56,679 bases of DNA from Candidatus Rokuibacteriota bacterium (GTDB taxonomy: Bacteria; Methylomirabilota; Methylomirabilia; Rokubacteriales; CSP1-6), in NCBI GenBank assembly GCA_016184365.1, contig JACPCW010000083.1, positions 1 to 56,679 of the forward strand, read 5' to 3'. A program made the translations under genes and the position numbers. Within the stretch, counting starts at the first letter, position 1. The number at the start of each line of letters is the position of its first letter. The notes under the pieces are model-generated. The model searched no databases. It was given only the letters and a program-made list of their open reading frames with translations, and was not told where the DNA came from. This document shows positions 38,805 to 46,028 of this stretch, piece by piece.

Positions 38805-38816
38805 GGGGCGCGCGGA

Positions 38817-39107
38817 ATGAAGACGGCGACCGTATCGAAGCTCAAGGCAGGGCTCAGCGAGTACCTGCGGCAGGTCAAGGCCGGCGAAGAGGTGCTGGTC
38901 ACCGAGCGGGGGCGCACCATCGCGAGACTCGTGCCCGCGCAGCGATCCAGCACGCTGTCCGAACACCTCGCGGAGCTGGAGCGCCAGGGCCTCGCCCGAG
39001 TGGGTTCGGGAGCGTTACCCAGGCGCTTCTGGAAGATGCCGCGACCCAAGGATCGGAAGGGGTTGGTGATGCGGGCGGTCCTCCGCGAGCGCGAGGAGGG
39101 CTGGTGA
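38817..39107 (+). CDS. Phd/YefM-family antitoxin
   Basis: 96 residues. The N-terminal Phd fold reads ATVSKLKAGLSEYLRQVKAG, then VLVTERGRTIARLVP. The C-terminal 50 residues are basic and probably bind the toxin. It is expected to neutralise the PIN toxin and repress the operon through the upstream dyad. Its stop overlaps the toxin GTG (GTGA). Confidence 0.85.
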   Translation: MKTATVSKLKAGLSEYLRQVKAGEEVLVTERGRTIARLVPAQRSSTLSEHLAELERQGLARVGSGALPRRFWKMPRPKDRKGLVMRAVLREREEGW

Positions 39108-39544
39108 GGTTCTGGGACACCTCGGCGATCGCCGCCCTGTGCGTCGCTGAACCGGCGTCCCCCATGGCCCGGACCATCGCGCTCGATGATTCCGCCATGG
39201 TCGTGTGGTGGGCGACGCGCACCGAGTGCGTATCGGCGCTGGCGCGCCGCGTCCGCGAAGGCGACCTCAGCGGCGCCGGCGAGCGTCAGGCCCGGGACGT
39301 CCTGCGGCACCTCGCCCAGGCCTGGACAGCGATCCAGCCGAATGAATCGCTGCGGGACACGGCCGAACGACTGCTGGCCGTCCATGCATTGCGAGCTGCG
39401 GATGCGTTCCAGCTCGCGGCCGCATGGCAGTGGTGCCGCGGGGACGCCACGAACAACGCCCTCGTCAGCTTCGATGCGAGGCTGCGGGAAGCCGGATACC
39501 GCGAGGGCTTCACGGTGCTTCCCGTGAAGATCCCGCGCGTGTGA
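39104..39544 (+). CDS. PIN-domain toxin (VapC-like)
   Basis: 146 residues from GTG. PIN acidic residues are visible in RFWDTSAIAALC, WWATRTECVSALARR (Glu), LRAADAFQLAAAW (Asp) and ALVSFDARLREAG. A metal-dependent ribonuclease partner of the Phd-type antitoxin. Its stop overlaps the GTG of the downstream transporter remnant, so that gene was once translated with it. Confidence 0.85.
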   Translation: MRFWDTSAIAALCVAEPASPMARTIALDDSAMVVWWATRTECVSALARRVREGDLSGAGERQARDVLRHLAQAWTAIQPNESLRDTAERLLAVHALRAADAFQLAAAWQWCRGDATNNALVSFDARLREAGYREGFTVLPVKIPRV

Positions 39545-40502
39545 CCAGCTCGAACTACCTGACGGGGACCGTGTTCGGCTTCGCGGCGGTCTCGATCTGG
39601 GCGAGCTGGAGTGTTCTCACGCGGCTCGCCGTGACGACCAACCTCGACGCATGGGACATCGCGGCGCTGCGCTTCGGGGTGGCAGGTCTCCTCCTGTCGC
39701 CGGTCCTCGTCCGGCGCGGCCTGGCCCGCGATCGCCTTGGCTGGCCTGGCCTGGCCGTGATCATCGCCGGGCTGGGCGCGCCTTACGTACTGGTGGCGGC
39801 GGGCGGGCTGCGCTTTGCACCCGCCCACGACCAGGCGCGCTCAATCCGGGTGTCATGCCGCTGTTCGTCGCCCTGATCGCTGCGGTCGTTCTGGGAGAGA
39901 AGCTTTCGACCACGCGAACGCTGGGGCTCTCGCTCATCCTGGCTGGCGCTCTCGTCATCGTCGGCTGGCACGCCGCAGCCCCGGACGCAGCGTGGAGCAC
40001 CTCGCGCACGTTCGGCGATGCGCTCTTCCTGTTCGCAGCATTCCTGTCGGCATGCTTCACCGTGGTCATGCGGCAGGCGAATCTCGATCCGCTTCACGCG
40101 GCGGCCCTCGTGTCCACCGGATCGCTGGTGATCTATCTGCCGATCTACCTGGCGCTACACGGCACTCGCCTCGCGCGGATGCCGCTCGCCGACTTCACGG
40201 TTCAGGCGATGTTCCAGGGCGTTCTCGTGACCATTGTTTCCCTGGTTCTGTATGGCCGTGCGGTCGCCATCCTCGGCGCGTCAGGTGGCGCGGCCTTTGG
40301 AGCCTTGGTGCCGGCGCTGTCGGCACTGTTCGCGATACCACTGGCGCGCCTCGATCCACTCCTCACGGGACGCGACCCGATGGCTGCTCATGGGCGGCGA
40401 CCTCCTCGGTCACGGATTCGCTCACGTCTACGACGCGCGGGGCACGCCGATTTCGACAGGCCGCGGCGGCGCAGCGTCGGTGCTAGGATCGGCCGCACCT
40501 GA
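39541..40502 (+). pseudogene. EamA-family (DMT) transporter, frameshifted
   Basis: The first part from GTG 39541 encodes the first EamA repeat up to LRFAPAHDQ; the frame is then lost near 39834. The adjacent frame resumes with GALNPGVMPLFVALIAAV and the second repeat (FGDALFLFAAFLSACFTVV, then GGAAFGALVPALSALFAIPL). A single missing G explains the break. A second shift near 40375 probably spoils the last helix. The intact protein would have about ten membrane helices and export or import a small metabolite. Sequencing error cannot be excluded. Confidence 0.75.
40481..40489 (+). promoter_or_regulatory. Extended -10 (TGCTAGGAT)
   Basis: TGC followed by TAGGAT (40484-40489) lies 34 bases before the small gene at 40523, which has GGGGAGG as ribosome-binding site. 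No -35 is evident. Confidence 0.3.
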
Positions 40503-40522
40503 ACCGCCGGGGAGGTCGACCG

Positions 40523-40732
40523 ATGCGTCACCTGGTCATCGTCGCGCGCGACCGTCCGGAGCTCTTCGAGAACCTGACCCGCCGGTTGCCGTCGAGTCCG
40601 TCGCTCCAGGTGGTGATGGACCGGCGTCACACCGCCCCCGCGACGGCGCGGACGCCTGAACGGCGCGGCACTGACGAGGACGCTCCGGCGCTCTGGGTGC
40701 AGGGCTTCATCATCGTCCGCGCCGGCGAGTAG
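40523..40732 (+). CDS. Small conserved-looking protein (69 aa)
   Basis: Starts MRHLVIVARDRPELFENLTR and continues with VVMDRRHTAPATA and a short C-terminus WVQGFIIVRAGE. The outline, a strand, a helix and an Arg-rich middle with a D-R-R motif, resembles small unnamed proteins common in uncultured soil bacteria. It has a strong ribosome-binding site and converges on the Nudix gene with a 23-base overlap. Function unknown. Confidence 0.55.
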   Translation: MRHLVIVARDRPELFENLTRRLPSSPSLQVVMDRRHTAPATARTPERRGTDEDAPALWVQGFIIVRAGE

Positions 40733-41261
40733 CGTGCAGGAGGGCGATGACGCTCATCGCGTCCACGATCTCGGAGGCGAGCGCCATGCGCAGCGCCTCG
40801 GCGAACGGAAACGTCCGGACCTCGATGAACTCCGTCTCGTCCGGCGCGCGCGGCACCGCGGTCAGGTCTTCGGCGAGATAGAGGTTGGCGACCTCGCGCA
40901 TCACGCTCTTCGAGGTGTGGAACGTGCAGAGCTTCGTCAGGCGCGTGGCGCGGTAGCCGGCCTCCTCGCCGAGCTCGCGCTGGACGGCGGCCTCCTCGCT
41001 TTCGCCGGGCGCGATCCCGCCGGTGGGAATCTCCCAGTAGAACTTCTGCGGAATGTAGCGGTACTGGCCGACGAGGACGACCGTCTCGGCGTCGACGAAC
41101 GGCAGGACGCCGACGCACGGCGGGCACTCGACCACGCCGTAGATCGTCGTCCGCGCGTCCGGTAGCTCGGCGACGTCTTCGCGCACGCGGATCCACTTGT
41201 TGCGGTAGACCTCGCGCGTCGAGAGCTGCCGCCACGGCGCGCGCGCGAGGTCGTCGTTCAT
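40710..41261 (-). CDS. Nudix hydrolase (ADP-ribose pyrophosphatase-like)
   Basis: 183 residues. The Nudix box lies at about 82-104, with GGIAPGESEEAA then REL and EEAGY, giving the expected G-x5-E-x7-R-E-U-x-E-E-x-G-U pattern. The VLVGQYRYIPQKFYWEIP segment before it is typical of ADP-ribose/NDP-sugar pyrophosphatases. It would cleave nucleoside diphosphate derivatives for housecleaning. Start at ATG 41261. Confidence 0.87.
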   Translation of the reverse strand: MNDDLARAPWRQLSTREVYRNKWIRVREDVAELPDARTTIYGVVECPPCVGVLPFVDAETVVLVGQYRYIPQKFYWEIPTGGIAPGESEEAAVQRELGEEAGYRATRLTKLCTFHTSKSVMREVANLYLAEDLTAVPRAPDETEFIEVRTFPFAEALRMALASEIVDAMSVIALLHATRRRGR

Positions 41262-41322
41262 TCCGGGGCCGCGATTGACCGAATGTGCGGGACTCTAGCA
41301 CGCGGCCGCCGGGGGGCAAAGG

Positions 41323-41328
41323 TATACT
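41323..41328 (+). promoter_or_regulatory. -10 element placed for a leaderless transcript
   Basis: TATACT ends seven bases before the ATG of the ubiquitin-like protein, so transcription would start about at the start codon. No ribosome-binding site is visible before the ATG, which fits leaderless translation. No good -35 is seen. Confidence 0.35.
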
Positions 41329-41335
41329 CCCCGTG

Positions 41336-41536
41336 ATGAAGGTGATTTTGCGCAATCCGCGCCGCGAGATCGACGTCACGGGCGGGCGGCGCGTGAAGGA
41401 CGTGCTGCGCGAGCTCGACATCCTTCCCGAGACGGTGCTCGTGATCCGCGGCGACACGATGATCACGGCCGACCAGGTCGTCGGCCCTGACGACGTCATC
41501 GAGCTCCGGCCGGTGATGTCCGGAGGACGCGCGTGA
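41336..41536 (+). CDS. Ubiquitin-like sulfur carrier (TtuB/ThiS/MoaD family)
   Basis: 66 residues with a beta-grasp outline (MKVILRNPRREIDVTGGRRV, DVLRELDILPETVLVIRGD). The C-terminus is ELRPVMSGGRA, so the conserved Gly-Gly is followed by two extra residues. TtuB of Thermus, as I recall it, ends at SGG. With the TtuA-like gene overlapping it (GTGA), it is probably the sulfur donor for tRNA thiolation. The extra Arg-Ala would have to be removed before adenylation. Confidence 0.8.
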   Translation: MKVILRNPRREIDVTGGRRVKDVLRELDILPETVLVIRGDTMITADQVVGPDDVIELRPVMSGGRA

Positions 41537-42435
41537 AGTGCCGGAAGTGCGGCGGCACGGCGGTGCTCGAGCTGCGGCGGCACAACGCCGCGTTCTGCGA
41601 GACGGACTTCGTCGAGTTCTTCCGCAACCAGGTGCGCGAAGCGATCCGCCGTCACCGCATGTTCGACCGCGACGAGCGCGTCCTCGTCGCGGTGTCGGGC
41701 GGCAAGGACTCGCTCGCGCTGTGGGACGTGCTGCTCGACGAAGGCTATCGCGCCAGCGGGCTCTACCTCGATCTCGGCATCTTCGACTACTCCGTGGAAT
41801 CGCGCGCGAAGTGCGAGACGTTCGCGGCGGCGCGCCACGCCGAGCTGCTCGTGGTGAGCGTCGCCGAGACCGTCGGCGCGCCGGTGCCGGTCATCAAGGA
41901 GGCCACGCGAAGGCCGCCGTGCTCGGGCTGCGGGCTGTCCAAGCGCTATCTCATGAACCGCGCGGCGCTCGAGCACGAGTTCCCCGTCGTCGCGACCGGC
42001 CACAATCTCGACGACGAGGCGGCCACGCTCTTCGGCTCCGTCATGCACTGGCAGACCGACGCGCTGCCCCGCCAGTCGCCGGCGCTCGCATCGACGCATC
42101 CGAAGCTCGTCCGGCGCGTGAAGCCGCTCTACCGCCTGTCCGAGCGCGAGACGGCGGCCTTCGCGTTCGTCCGCAAGATCGACTACATTGTCGAGGAATG
42201 TCCGTTCGCGAAGGGCGCCACGTCCATCCAGCACAAGGAAATCCTGAACCGGATGGAGGACGCCTCCCCCGGCGCGAAGCACAACTTCCTGTTCGGCTTT
42301 CTCGAGAAGGCACGGCCGGCGTTCGAGCGCGCCGAGGCCGTCACGCTCAACGAGTGCGCGCGGTGCGGCCAGGTGACGACCGGCACCGTGTGCGCGTTCT
42401 GCAAGCTCTCCGACCAGGTCAAGCGCGCGCGATAG
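41533..42435 (+). CDS. tRNA 2-thiolation enzyme, TtuA/TtcA family
   Basis: 300 residues. An N-terminal zinc finger uses C3, C6 and C22. The PP-loop ATPase motif is SGGKDS at 55-60. C130 and C133 (PPCSGCG) and C223 (EECPF) match the three Fe-S ligands I recall for Thermus TtuA. A C-terminal zinc finger follows (CARCGQ, CAFC). It adenylates a tRNA uridine, probably U54, and adds sulfur from the ubiquitin-like protein encoded just upstream. GTG start overlaps that gene. Confidence 0.88.
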   Translation: MKCRKCGGTAVLELRRHNAAFCETDFVEFFRNQVREAIRRHRMFDRDERVLVAVSGGKDSLALWDVLLDEGYRASGLYLDLGIFDYSVESRAKCETFAAARHAELLVVSVAETVGAPVPVIKEATRRPPCSGCGLSKRYLMNRAALEHEFPVVATGHNLDDEAATLFGSVMHWQTDALPRQSPALASTHPKLVRRVKPLYRLSERETAAFAFVRKIDYIVEECPFAKGATSIQHKEILNRMEDASPGAKHNFLFGFLEKARPAFERAEAVTLNECARCGQVTTGTVCAFCKLSDQVKRAR

Positions 42436-42456
42436 GTCCGATCCGCGCTGCGAAGG

Positions 42457-43605
42457 CTAACGCGCGACCGCCCCGCTGAAGTCCGTCGTCACCGTGCCAC
42501 CCGTCCCGAACGCCGGATCGAGACGTCCGTCAGGCAGATAGCGCGCGATCGCGAAGACGTCGCGATCGCCCAGGTTCGCGGAACCGGCCACGACGAGCTT
42601 GCCGTCGGGCTGGAGGGCGAGCGCCAGCGCGCCGCGCGAGCCGAAATCCGTGATGACACGGCCGTCGGTCCCGAACGCGCGATCGAGAGCGCCGTCGGCG
42701 AGATAGCGCGCGAGGGCGAAGCGCGCATTCGGTCCGGACGTGGTTCCGGCGGCTACGATCTTTCCGTCCGGCTGAAGCGCGACGGCGAAGGCGAGGCTGC
42801 CCGCGCCGAAATCCGTCGCGACGGTCCCGCCGTCGCCGAACGTGCGATCGAGACGTCCGTCCGACAGATAGCGGGCCAGCGCGAAGACCACGGTGCCCGC
42901 GAGACGGTCGGTCGCACCGCCCGCGATGACGCGACCGTCCGGCTGGCGCGCCAGCGCGAAGGCGCCGCGATTCACGAAGCCCGGGAAGGTCGAGGCTTTC
43001 GGCCCGAACGTGATCACGGTTCTCACGGTTCCCCCGCCGCCGAACGTCGCGTCCAGCGTGCCATCGGGGCGATAGCGTGCGAGGGCGAAGGCGTCGCGGC
43101 GATCGAGACCCGACAACCCCGCCGCGATCACCTTCCCGTCGGGCTGGAGAGCGAGCGCGCGGACGGACGCGAAGTGGCGGCTGTCCGTGAACGGCGTGGT
43201 CACGACGCCCCCGGTTCCGAAGGTGGGATCGAGACCGCCGTCGGGCAGGTAGCGCGCCAGCGCGAAGAGGAAGTCCTGGCCGACGAGCCCGTCGCCCGCG
43301 ACGATGACCTTGCCGTCGGGCTGAAGCGCGAGGGTGGGCACGACGTAATCGCTCACGCGGAACTCCGTGGCGAGCACCGTCCCGTCCACCCCGAATCCGG
43401 TGTCCAGGCGGCCGTCCGGGAGATAGCGCACCAGCGCGAACGCGAAGCGGTTGCCGACGCCCGCGGTGCCGGCCGCGACGATCTTGCCGTCGGGCTGGAT
43501 CGCGAGCGCGCGCGCCGAGGCGGCGATGCGTCCGGAGCCGAAGAACGCGCCGGCGCAGCCCGTGAACAGCGCCGCGGCGAGCAGCACCGAGACGATCGTC
43601 CTCAT
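42457..43605 (-). CDS. Delta-60-repeat (DUF5122) lipoprotein
   Basis: 382 residues. A lipoprotein signal (SVLLAAALFTGCAGA) precedes about seven repeats of 45-60 residues, each with a core like LALQPDGKIVAAG and FALARYLPDGRLD followed by FG..GT. This is the delta-60/beta-propeller repeat. The protein is probably anchored to the outer side of the membrane and folds as a propeller. Function unknown. Repeat DNA is also internally similar, which could allow recombination. Confidence 0.88.
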   Translation of the reverse strand: MRTIVSVLLAAALFTGCAGAFFGSGRIAASARALAIQPDGKIVAAGTAGVGNRFAFALVRYLPDGRLDTGFGVDGTVLATEFRVSDYVVPTLALQPDGKVIVAGDGLVGQDFLFALARYLPDGGLDPTFGTGGVVTTPFTDSRHFASVRALALQPDGKVIAAGLSGLDRRDAFALARYRPDGTLDATFGGGGTVRTVITFGPKASTFPGFVNRGAFALARQPDGRVIAGGATDRLAGTVVFALARYLSDGRLDRTFGDGGTVATDFGAGSLAFAVALQPDGKIVAAGTTSGPNARFALARYLADGALDRAFGTDGRVITDFGSRGALALALQPDGKLVVAGSANLGDRDVFAIARYLPDGRLDPAFGTGGTVTTDFSGAVAR

Positions 43606-43653
43606 GCGTTCTGCCTCCGGTACCGGCCGAGTCTATGGCAAGCTCCGGGCGAG

Positions 43654-44598
43654 ATGGCGGAGATGATCGACCGGCACGCGATCGAGGCGACGTACGACGT
43701 GATCCGCCCACACGTGCGCCTGACGCCGGTGGTCGAGCTCGACGCCGCCGACTTCGGTCTGCCGTCGCGTCCGTTGACGCTGAAGCTCGAGCTCATGCAG
43801 CACGCCGGCTCGTTCAAGACGCGCGGCGCCTTCGCGAATCTCCTGCTCCGCGCGATGCCGCCGGAGGGCGTGGTCGCCGCGTCCGGCGGCAATCACGGCG
43901 CCGCGGTCGCGTATGCGGCGATGCGGCGCGGCGTGCGCGCGCGGATCTTCGTGCCCACCGTGTCGTCGCCCGCGAAGATCGAGCGGATCCGGAGCTACGG
44001 CGCCGATCTCGTCGTGACCGGTGACCGCTACGCGGACGCGCTCGCCGCCAGCGAGACGTGGCAGCGCGAGTCGGGCGCGGTGCCGGTGCACGCGTACGAC
44101 CAGCGCGAGACGCTGCTCGGCCAGGGCACCGTCGGCCTCGAGCTCGCGCGCCAGGCGCCGGCTCTCGACACGCTGCTCGTCGCGGTCGGCGGCGGCGGGC
44201 TCATCGGCGGCATCGCGGCGTGGTACGGCGGCGCGGTGCGTGTCGTCGGCGTCGAGCCGGACGGCGCGCCGACGCTGTTTCGCGCGCTCGAAGCGGGACG
44301 GCCGGTCGACGCGGAGGCGGGCAGCATCGCGGCCGATTCGCTGGCGCCCCGGCGCGTCGGCGCGCTCATGTTTCCGATCGCGCAGGCGCACGTCGACCGC
44401 GTGGTGCTCGTGAGCGACGAGGCGATCGCCACGGCGCAGCAGACGCTCTGGCGTGTGCTGCGCGTCGTGGCCGAGCCCGGCGGCGTGGCGACGCTGGCGG
44501 CGCTGCTGAGCGGGGTCTACGTGCCGGCGGCCGGTGAGCGCGTCGGTGTGCTGATCAGCGGCGGCAACACGACGGCCGTCGCGTTCGACCGGAGCTGA
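43654..44598 (+). CDS. PLP-dependent threonine/serine dehydratase-like enzyme
   Basis: 314 residues of fold-type II PLP enzymes. The PLP-binding Lys lies in HAGSFKTRGAF, the phosphate-binding loop is VGGGGLIGGIA and the substrate loop is ASGGNHGAAVAYA. No C-terminal ACT domain, so it is not the feedback-inhibited IlvA form. It probably deaminates threonine or serine, or acts as a racemase (closely related). Start ATG 43654. Confidence 0.85.
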   Translation: MAEMIDRHAIEATYDVIRPHVRLTPVVELDAADFGLPSRPLTLKLELMQHAGSFKTRGAFANLLLRAMPPEGVVAASGGNHGAAVAYAAMRRGVRARIFVPTVSSPAKIERIRSYGADLVVTGDRYADALAASETWQRESGAVPVHAYDQRETLLGQGTVGLELARQAPALDTLLVAVGGGGLIGGIAAWYGGAVRVVGVEPDGAPTLFRALEAGRPVDAEAGSIAADSLAPRRVGALMFPIAQAHVDRVVLVSDEAIATAQQTLWRVLRVVAEPGGVATLAALLSGVYVPAAGERVGVLISGGNTTAVAFDRS

Positions 44599-44602
44599 GC
44601 GG

Positions 44603-44621
44603 CCGGCGCTACGCGCGCCGG
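44603..44621. repeat. Hairpin at the junction of convergent genes
   Basis: CCGGCGC (44603-44609) pairs with GCGCCGG (44615-44621) around TACGC. It overlaps the 3' end of the zinc-ribbon gene and may act in ending both transcripts. No T-run. Confidence 0.4.
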
Positions 44622-44857
44622 ACCGCGCCGACGACGATGCGGTCCTTCCCGCACCGCGAGCACGTGCCGTAGCCGCGCGTCGTCCCCGGCTCCGCCTCGA
44701 GCGTGACCATCGCCATCCGCGCGCTGGCTTCCGACGTGTCCAGGAGTCCGCTCAGGCAGGCCGTGCAGAACCGATCGGCGGACTGTGCGTGCAGGAGCTC
44801 GCGCATGCGCTGGCGAATGGGTCCAGCCAGGGTCGGGTTCCGCGATGCGTCGGACAC
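44609..44857 (-). CDS. Small zinc-ribbon protein, paralogue A
   Basis: 82 residues from GTG 44857. Two Cys pairs are visible, DRFCTACLSGLL and YGTCSRCGKDRIVVG, which fit a treble-clef or ribbon zinc site. It is clearly related to the gene at 45337-45567 (same spacing; KDRIVVG end). Function unknown; DNA or RNA binding or a redox sensor are possibilities. Confidence 0.65.
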   Translation of the reverse strand: MSDASRNPTLAGPIRQRMRELLHAQSADRFCTACLSGLLDTSEASARMAMVTLEAEPGTTRGYGTCSRCGKDRIVVGAVRRA

Positions 44858-44883
44858 GGGTCGCGGCGTTTCGCCCTGGCGCC

Positions 44884-45102
44884 CTACGACGCGCCGTTCG
44901 TGGCCTGACGGCGCTTGCGCCACCCGATCCAGCAGATCTCGTGCGTGCGTTTGCCGTCGACGTCCCGCGCCGCCTCGGCCGGCGCGATGGTGACATAGCA
45001 GAGCGGGCACACGAGCGGAGCCGGCTGATCGGTCGTCGAGCGCTTCGTCGCCACTCTCGGGGCCTCTTGGGCGGAAGGTTCGGGACGCTTACGCGGCGCC
45101 AT
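44884..45102 (-). CDS. Small zinc-binding protein (72 aa)
   Basis: Starts MAPRKRPEPSAQEAPRVATK with a basic N-terminus; PLVCPLCYVTI and THEICWIGWRKRR supply Cys/Cys/His/Cys ligands. It overlaps the end of the next zinc-ribbon gene by 14 bases. I do not recognise a named family. Confidence 0.6.
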   Translation of the reverse strand: MAPRKRPEPSAQEAPRVATKRSTTDQPAPLVCPLCYVTIAPAEAARDVDGKRTHEICWIGWRKRRQATNGAS

Positions 45103-45271
45103 CGTCGAAGTCGGCGAGACGATCGGGCGCTCGCGGCGCGCAGCGCGCGTGGAAGACGCCGCCGACGTCCGACGTGATGACGTCGTCATCGCGCAGGCGC
45201 TTGCCGCACTTCTGGCAGATCGGGGGCGAGGGCGGCGGAACCGGGTTCTTTGCGTCCGAAGCTGGAGTCAT
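45089..45271 (-). CDS. Small zinc-ribbon protein (60 aa)
   Basis: Pro-rich start, then PPICQKCGKRLRDDDVI and GVFHARCAP, giving C-x2-C and H-x2-C ligands. AGGGA precedes the ATG at 45271. An AT-rich 12-mer lies about 50 bases upstream (see 45319-45334). Function unknown. Confidence 0.6.
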   Translation of the reverse strand: MTPASDAKNPVPPPSPPICQKCGKRLRDDDVITSDVGGVFHARCAPRAPDRLADFDDGAA

Positions 45272-45318
45272 ACGTCCCTAATGGACGCATGGTCGGGCCG
45301 TCCGTCCTCGCGCGCAAC

Positions 45319-45334
45319 GGGAAAATTTTTTCCC
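45319..45334. promoter_or_regulatory. AT-rich palindrome GGGAAAA-TT-TTTTCCC
   Basis: A strikingly AT-rich dyad in very GC-rich DNA, between two minus-strand zinc-ribbon genes. Its core, GAAAAAATTTTC on the minus strand (45321-45332), recurs exactly at 50996-51007 on the plus strand upstream of another zinc-binding gene. It could be an operator, promoter element or terminator for the gene at 45337. Confidence 0.45.
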
Positions 45335-45336
45335 AG

Positions 45337-45567
45337 TCAGTGAGACCGGTCGGTCACGCCGACGACGATGCGGTCCTTCCGACACGTCGAGCACGATCCG
45401 TACGCGCGCGTGAGCCCGGGCATCGCTTCGAGCTTCATCGTCACCTGCTGCACGCTCGTCTCGGGGCTGTCGAGCATGTGGCTGAGGCACGTCGTGCAGA
45501 AGCGCTCGGCCGGATGCGCGCGCAGCACGTCGAGCACGCGGTGCCGGATCGTCAGGTGCTCCGTCAT
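45337..45567 (-). CDS. Small zinc-ribbon protein, paralogue B
   Basis: 76 residues, MTEHLTIRHRVLDVLRAHPA at the start, then ERFCTTCLSHML and YGSCSTCRKDRIVVG. It is a paralogue of the gene at 44609-44857, sharing the two Cys pairs and the KDRIVVG end, so the pair arose by duplication. A winged-helix-like N-terminus is possible. Function unknown. Confidence 0.68.
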   Translation of the reverse strand: MTEHLTIRHRVLDVLRAHPAERFCTTCLSHMLDSPETSVQQVTMKLEAMPGLTRAYGSCSTCRKDRIVVGVTDRSH

Positions 45568-45650
45568 CCGAGAGAGTCCTCCGCGGCCGTCGCGCTGCGT
45601 GGCGCCGACCGTTCGCGTCGTCGCTGTCGTGGTGATCGAGTTGCCGGGCG

Positions 45651-45998
45651 TTACGTCAGCGAGGCGGCGGAGGCGAGCGGCGGGCCGCGCGGCGCGGGGA
45701 CCCCGGGAACCGTGCCGGCACGGACCCCGGCTGCCGGCGCCGTGACGCAACCGACGAACGCCGAGCCGCACCGGGGCAGGACGGGCAGCTGATCGTTCTT
45801 GACGGCGACGAGCCGGACGCGGATCTCGTCGCGATCCAGCGCGTCGTCGTTTTCGAGGCCGGGCACCGCGCTCCGGAGATCGAAGTGCGCCTCGGCGAGC
45901 CGGCGCTCGACGCAGACGACCAGGAGCAGCGCGATGAACAGCGCGACGCCGAGTCTTGCGCCGGCGCGCAGGCACGCGAGCACCCTGGCCGTCGACAT
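45651..45998 (-). CDS. Hypothetical single-pass membrane protein (115 aa)
   Basis: One hydrophobic helix near the N-terminus (RLGVALFIALLLVVCV), a polar middle with many acidic residues (GLENDDALDRDEIRVRL) and a Pro/Ala/Gly-rich end with two Cys. No family recognised. It lies just downstream of the CNNM-type gene on the same strand, 31 bases away. Confidence 0.5.
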   Translation of the reverse strand: MSTARVLACLRAGARLGVALFIALLLVVCVERRLAEAHFDLRSAVPGLENDDALDRDEIRVRLVAVKNDQLPVLPRCGSAFVGCVTAPAAGVRAGTVPGVPAPRGPPLASAASLT

Positions 45999-46028
45999 CG
46001 GCCTCAGCGTAGCACCATGTCGCCCCGC

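Noticed and set aside
42457..43605. Regular repeats considered as a CRISPR-like or tandem DNA array
   Set aside because: Repeats are imperfect, coding, and follow the amino-acid repeat of delta-60 proteins.
42530..43711. Repeat-like Arg-rich frame overlapping the delta-60 gene
   Set aside because: Its repeats only mirror the DNA repeats of the lipoprotein gene in another frame.
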